A DNA stretch of 64,000 bases from contig NZ_CAKAKE010000001.1 in the NCBI RefSeq assembly GCF_916618915.1, positions 2,339,001 to 2,403,000 on the forward strand, read 5' to 3'. Each line of letters begins with the position of its first letter. The stretch's first letter is position 1. Shown piece by piece: positions 63,840-64,000 of this stretch. This DNA is from Stenotrophomonas sp. Marseille-Q4652 (GTDB lineage: Bacteria; Pseudomonadota; Gammaproteobacteria; Xanthomonadales; Xanthomonadaceae). The notes below the pieces were generated by a model that was not told where the DNA came from, did no database searches, and saw only the letters and a program-made list of their open reading frames with translations. A program made the position numbers and the translations under genes.

Positions 63840-64000
63840 GTGAAGAAGCGCTTTTCCGAAGAGCAGATCATCGGCTTCCTGCGTGAAGCCGAAGCTGGCC
63901 TACCGGTCAAGGAGCTGTGCCGCAGGCACGGCTTTAGCGAGGCCTCCTACTACCTGTGGCGCAGCAAGTTTGGCGGCATGAGCGTGCCAGAGGCCAAGCG
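63840..64000 (+). CDS. IS3-family (IS407-type) OrfA, cut by window edge
   Basis: GTG start, first 53 codons visible: KKRFSEEQIIGFLREAEAGL, then VKELCRRHGFSEASYYLWRS and KFGGMSVPEAK. This is the helix-turn-helix OrfA of IS407-type IS3 elements, whose OrfB would follow beyond the window by programmed frameshift. The element's left end is probably between 63785 and 63815, but I could not identify the terminal repeat because the other end is missing. Confidence 0.9.
   Translation, partial: MKKRFSEEQIIGFLREAEAGLPVKELCRRHGFSEASYYLWRSKFGGMSVPEAK

Overview
The window is GC-rich, densely packed chromosome from a gammaproteobacterium, most likely a member of the Xanthomonadaceae (Stenotrophomonas, Xanthomonas or Pseudoxanthomonas type). 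The grounds are the bioB-bioF-bioH-bioC order, the protein character throughout, and above all an integron integrase gene placed convergently beside ilvD, the position known for Xanthomonas chromosomal integrons. The genus is an inference; no rRNA or tRNA gene was found here to fix it.

Layout. 1-4088 is a biotin operon (bioB is cut by the left edge). 4101-5674 holds a YdcF-like protein and a PLP dehydratase on the minus strand. 5810-9407 holds a lipoprotein, mnmG and a gamma-carbonic-anhydrase-like protein. 9404-18619 is a tightly overlapping plus-strand block with two MoxR-type ATPase systems: MoxR/DUF2164/VWA, then RDD/SpoIIM/DUF4129/DUF4350/MoxR/DUF58. 18644-23666 has a zinc alcohol dehydrogenase, a ygiC/ygiB-like pair and ilvD.

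23700-31993 is a chromosomal integron. An apparently intact intI on the minus strand is followed by ten attC sites, mostly 60 nt and nearly identical, that carry small gene cassettes: lipoproteins, secreted and membrane proteins, a DUF6933-like protein, a protein with an L7/L12-C-terminal-like segment, and a QacE/EmrE-type multidrug transporter. Two IS110-superfamily elements sit inside attC sites: an IS1111-type element in the R'' end of attC6, and an IS110-type element in the R' end of attC7. Removing each one restores an exact 60-nt attC. In the IS110-type element both loops of a bridge RNA can be read directly. The target loop spells the 14 nt of the attC7 junction and the donor loop spells the element's own ends. 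The two positions that differ between attC7 and other attC sites of the array are compatible with wobble pairing. This is the most interesting signal in the window.

31987-33538 is a degenerate array end followed by small unknown envelope proteins. 33648-53620 is housekeeping and envelope chromosome: CsaA-like, DUF1653, SDR, a GGDEF cyclase, an ECF sigma factor with a membrane partner, DUF808, UbiB/AarF kinase, OpgB-like transferase, MscS channel, FUSC protein, lipocalin, M23 peptidase and several DUF proteins. 53670-64000 carries a DHFR/RibD-like gene whose stop codon was hit by an IS481 element with a clear 6-bp target duplication, a frameshifted membrane gene, an NCS2 uracil-type permease, an S33 hydrolase, an APC permease, three exported unknown proteins, a decayed glutathione-S-transferase tail and the start of an IS3 (IS407-type) element at the right edge.
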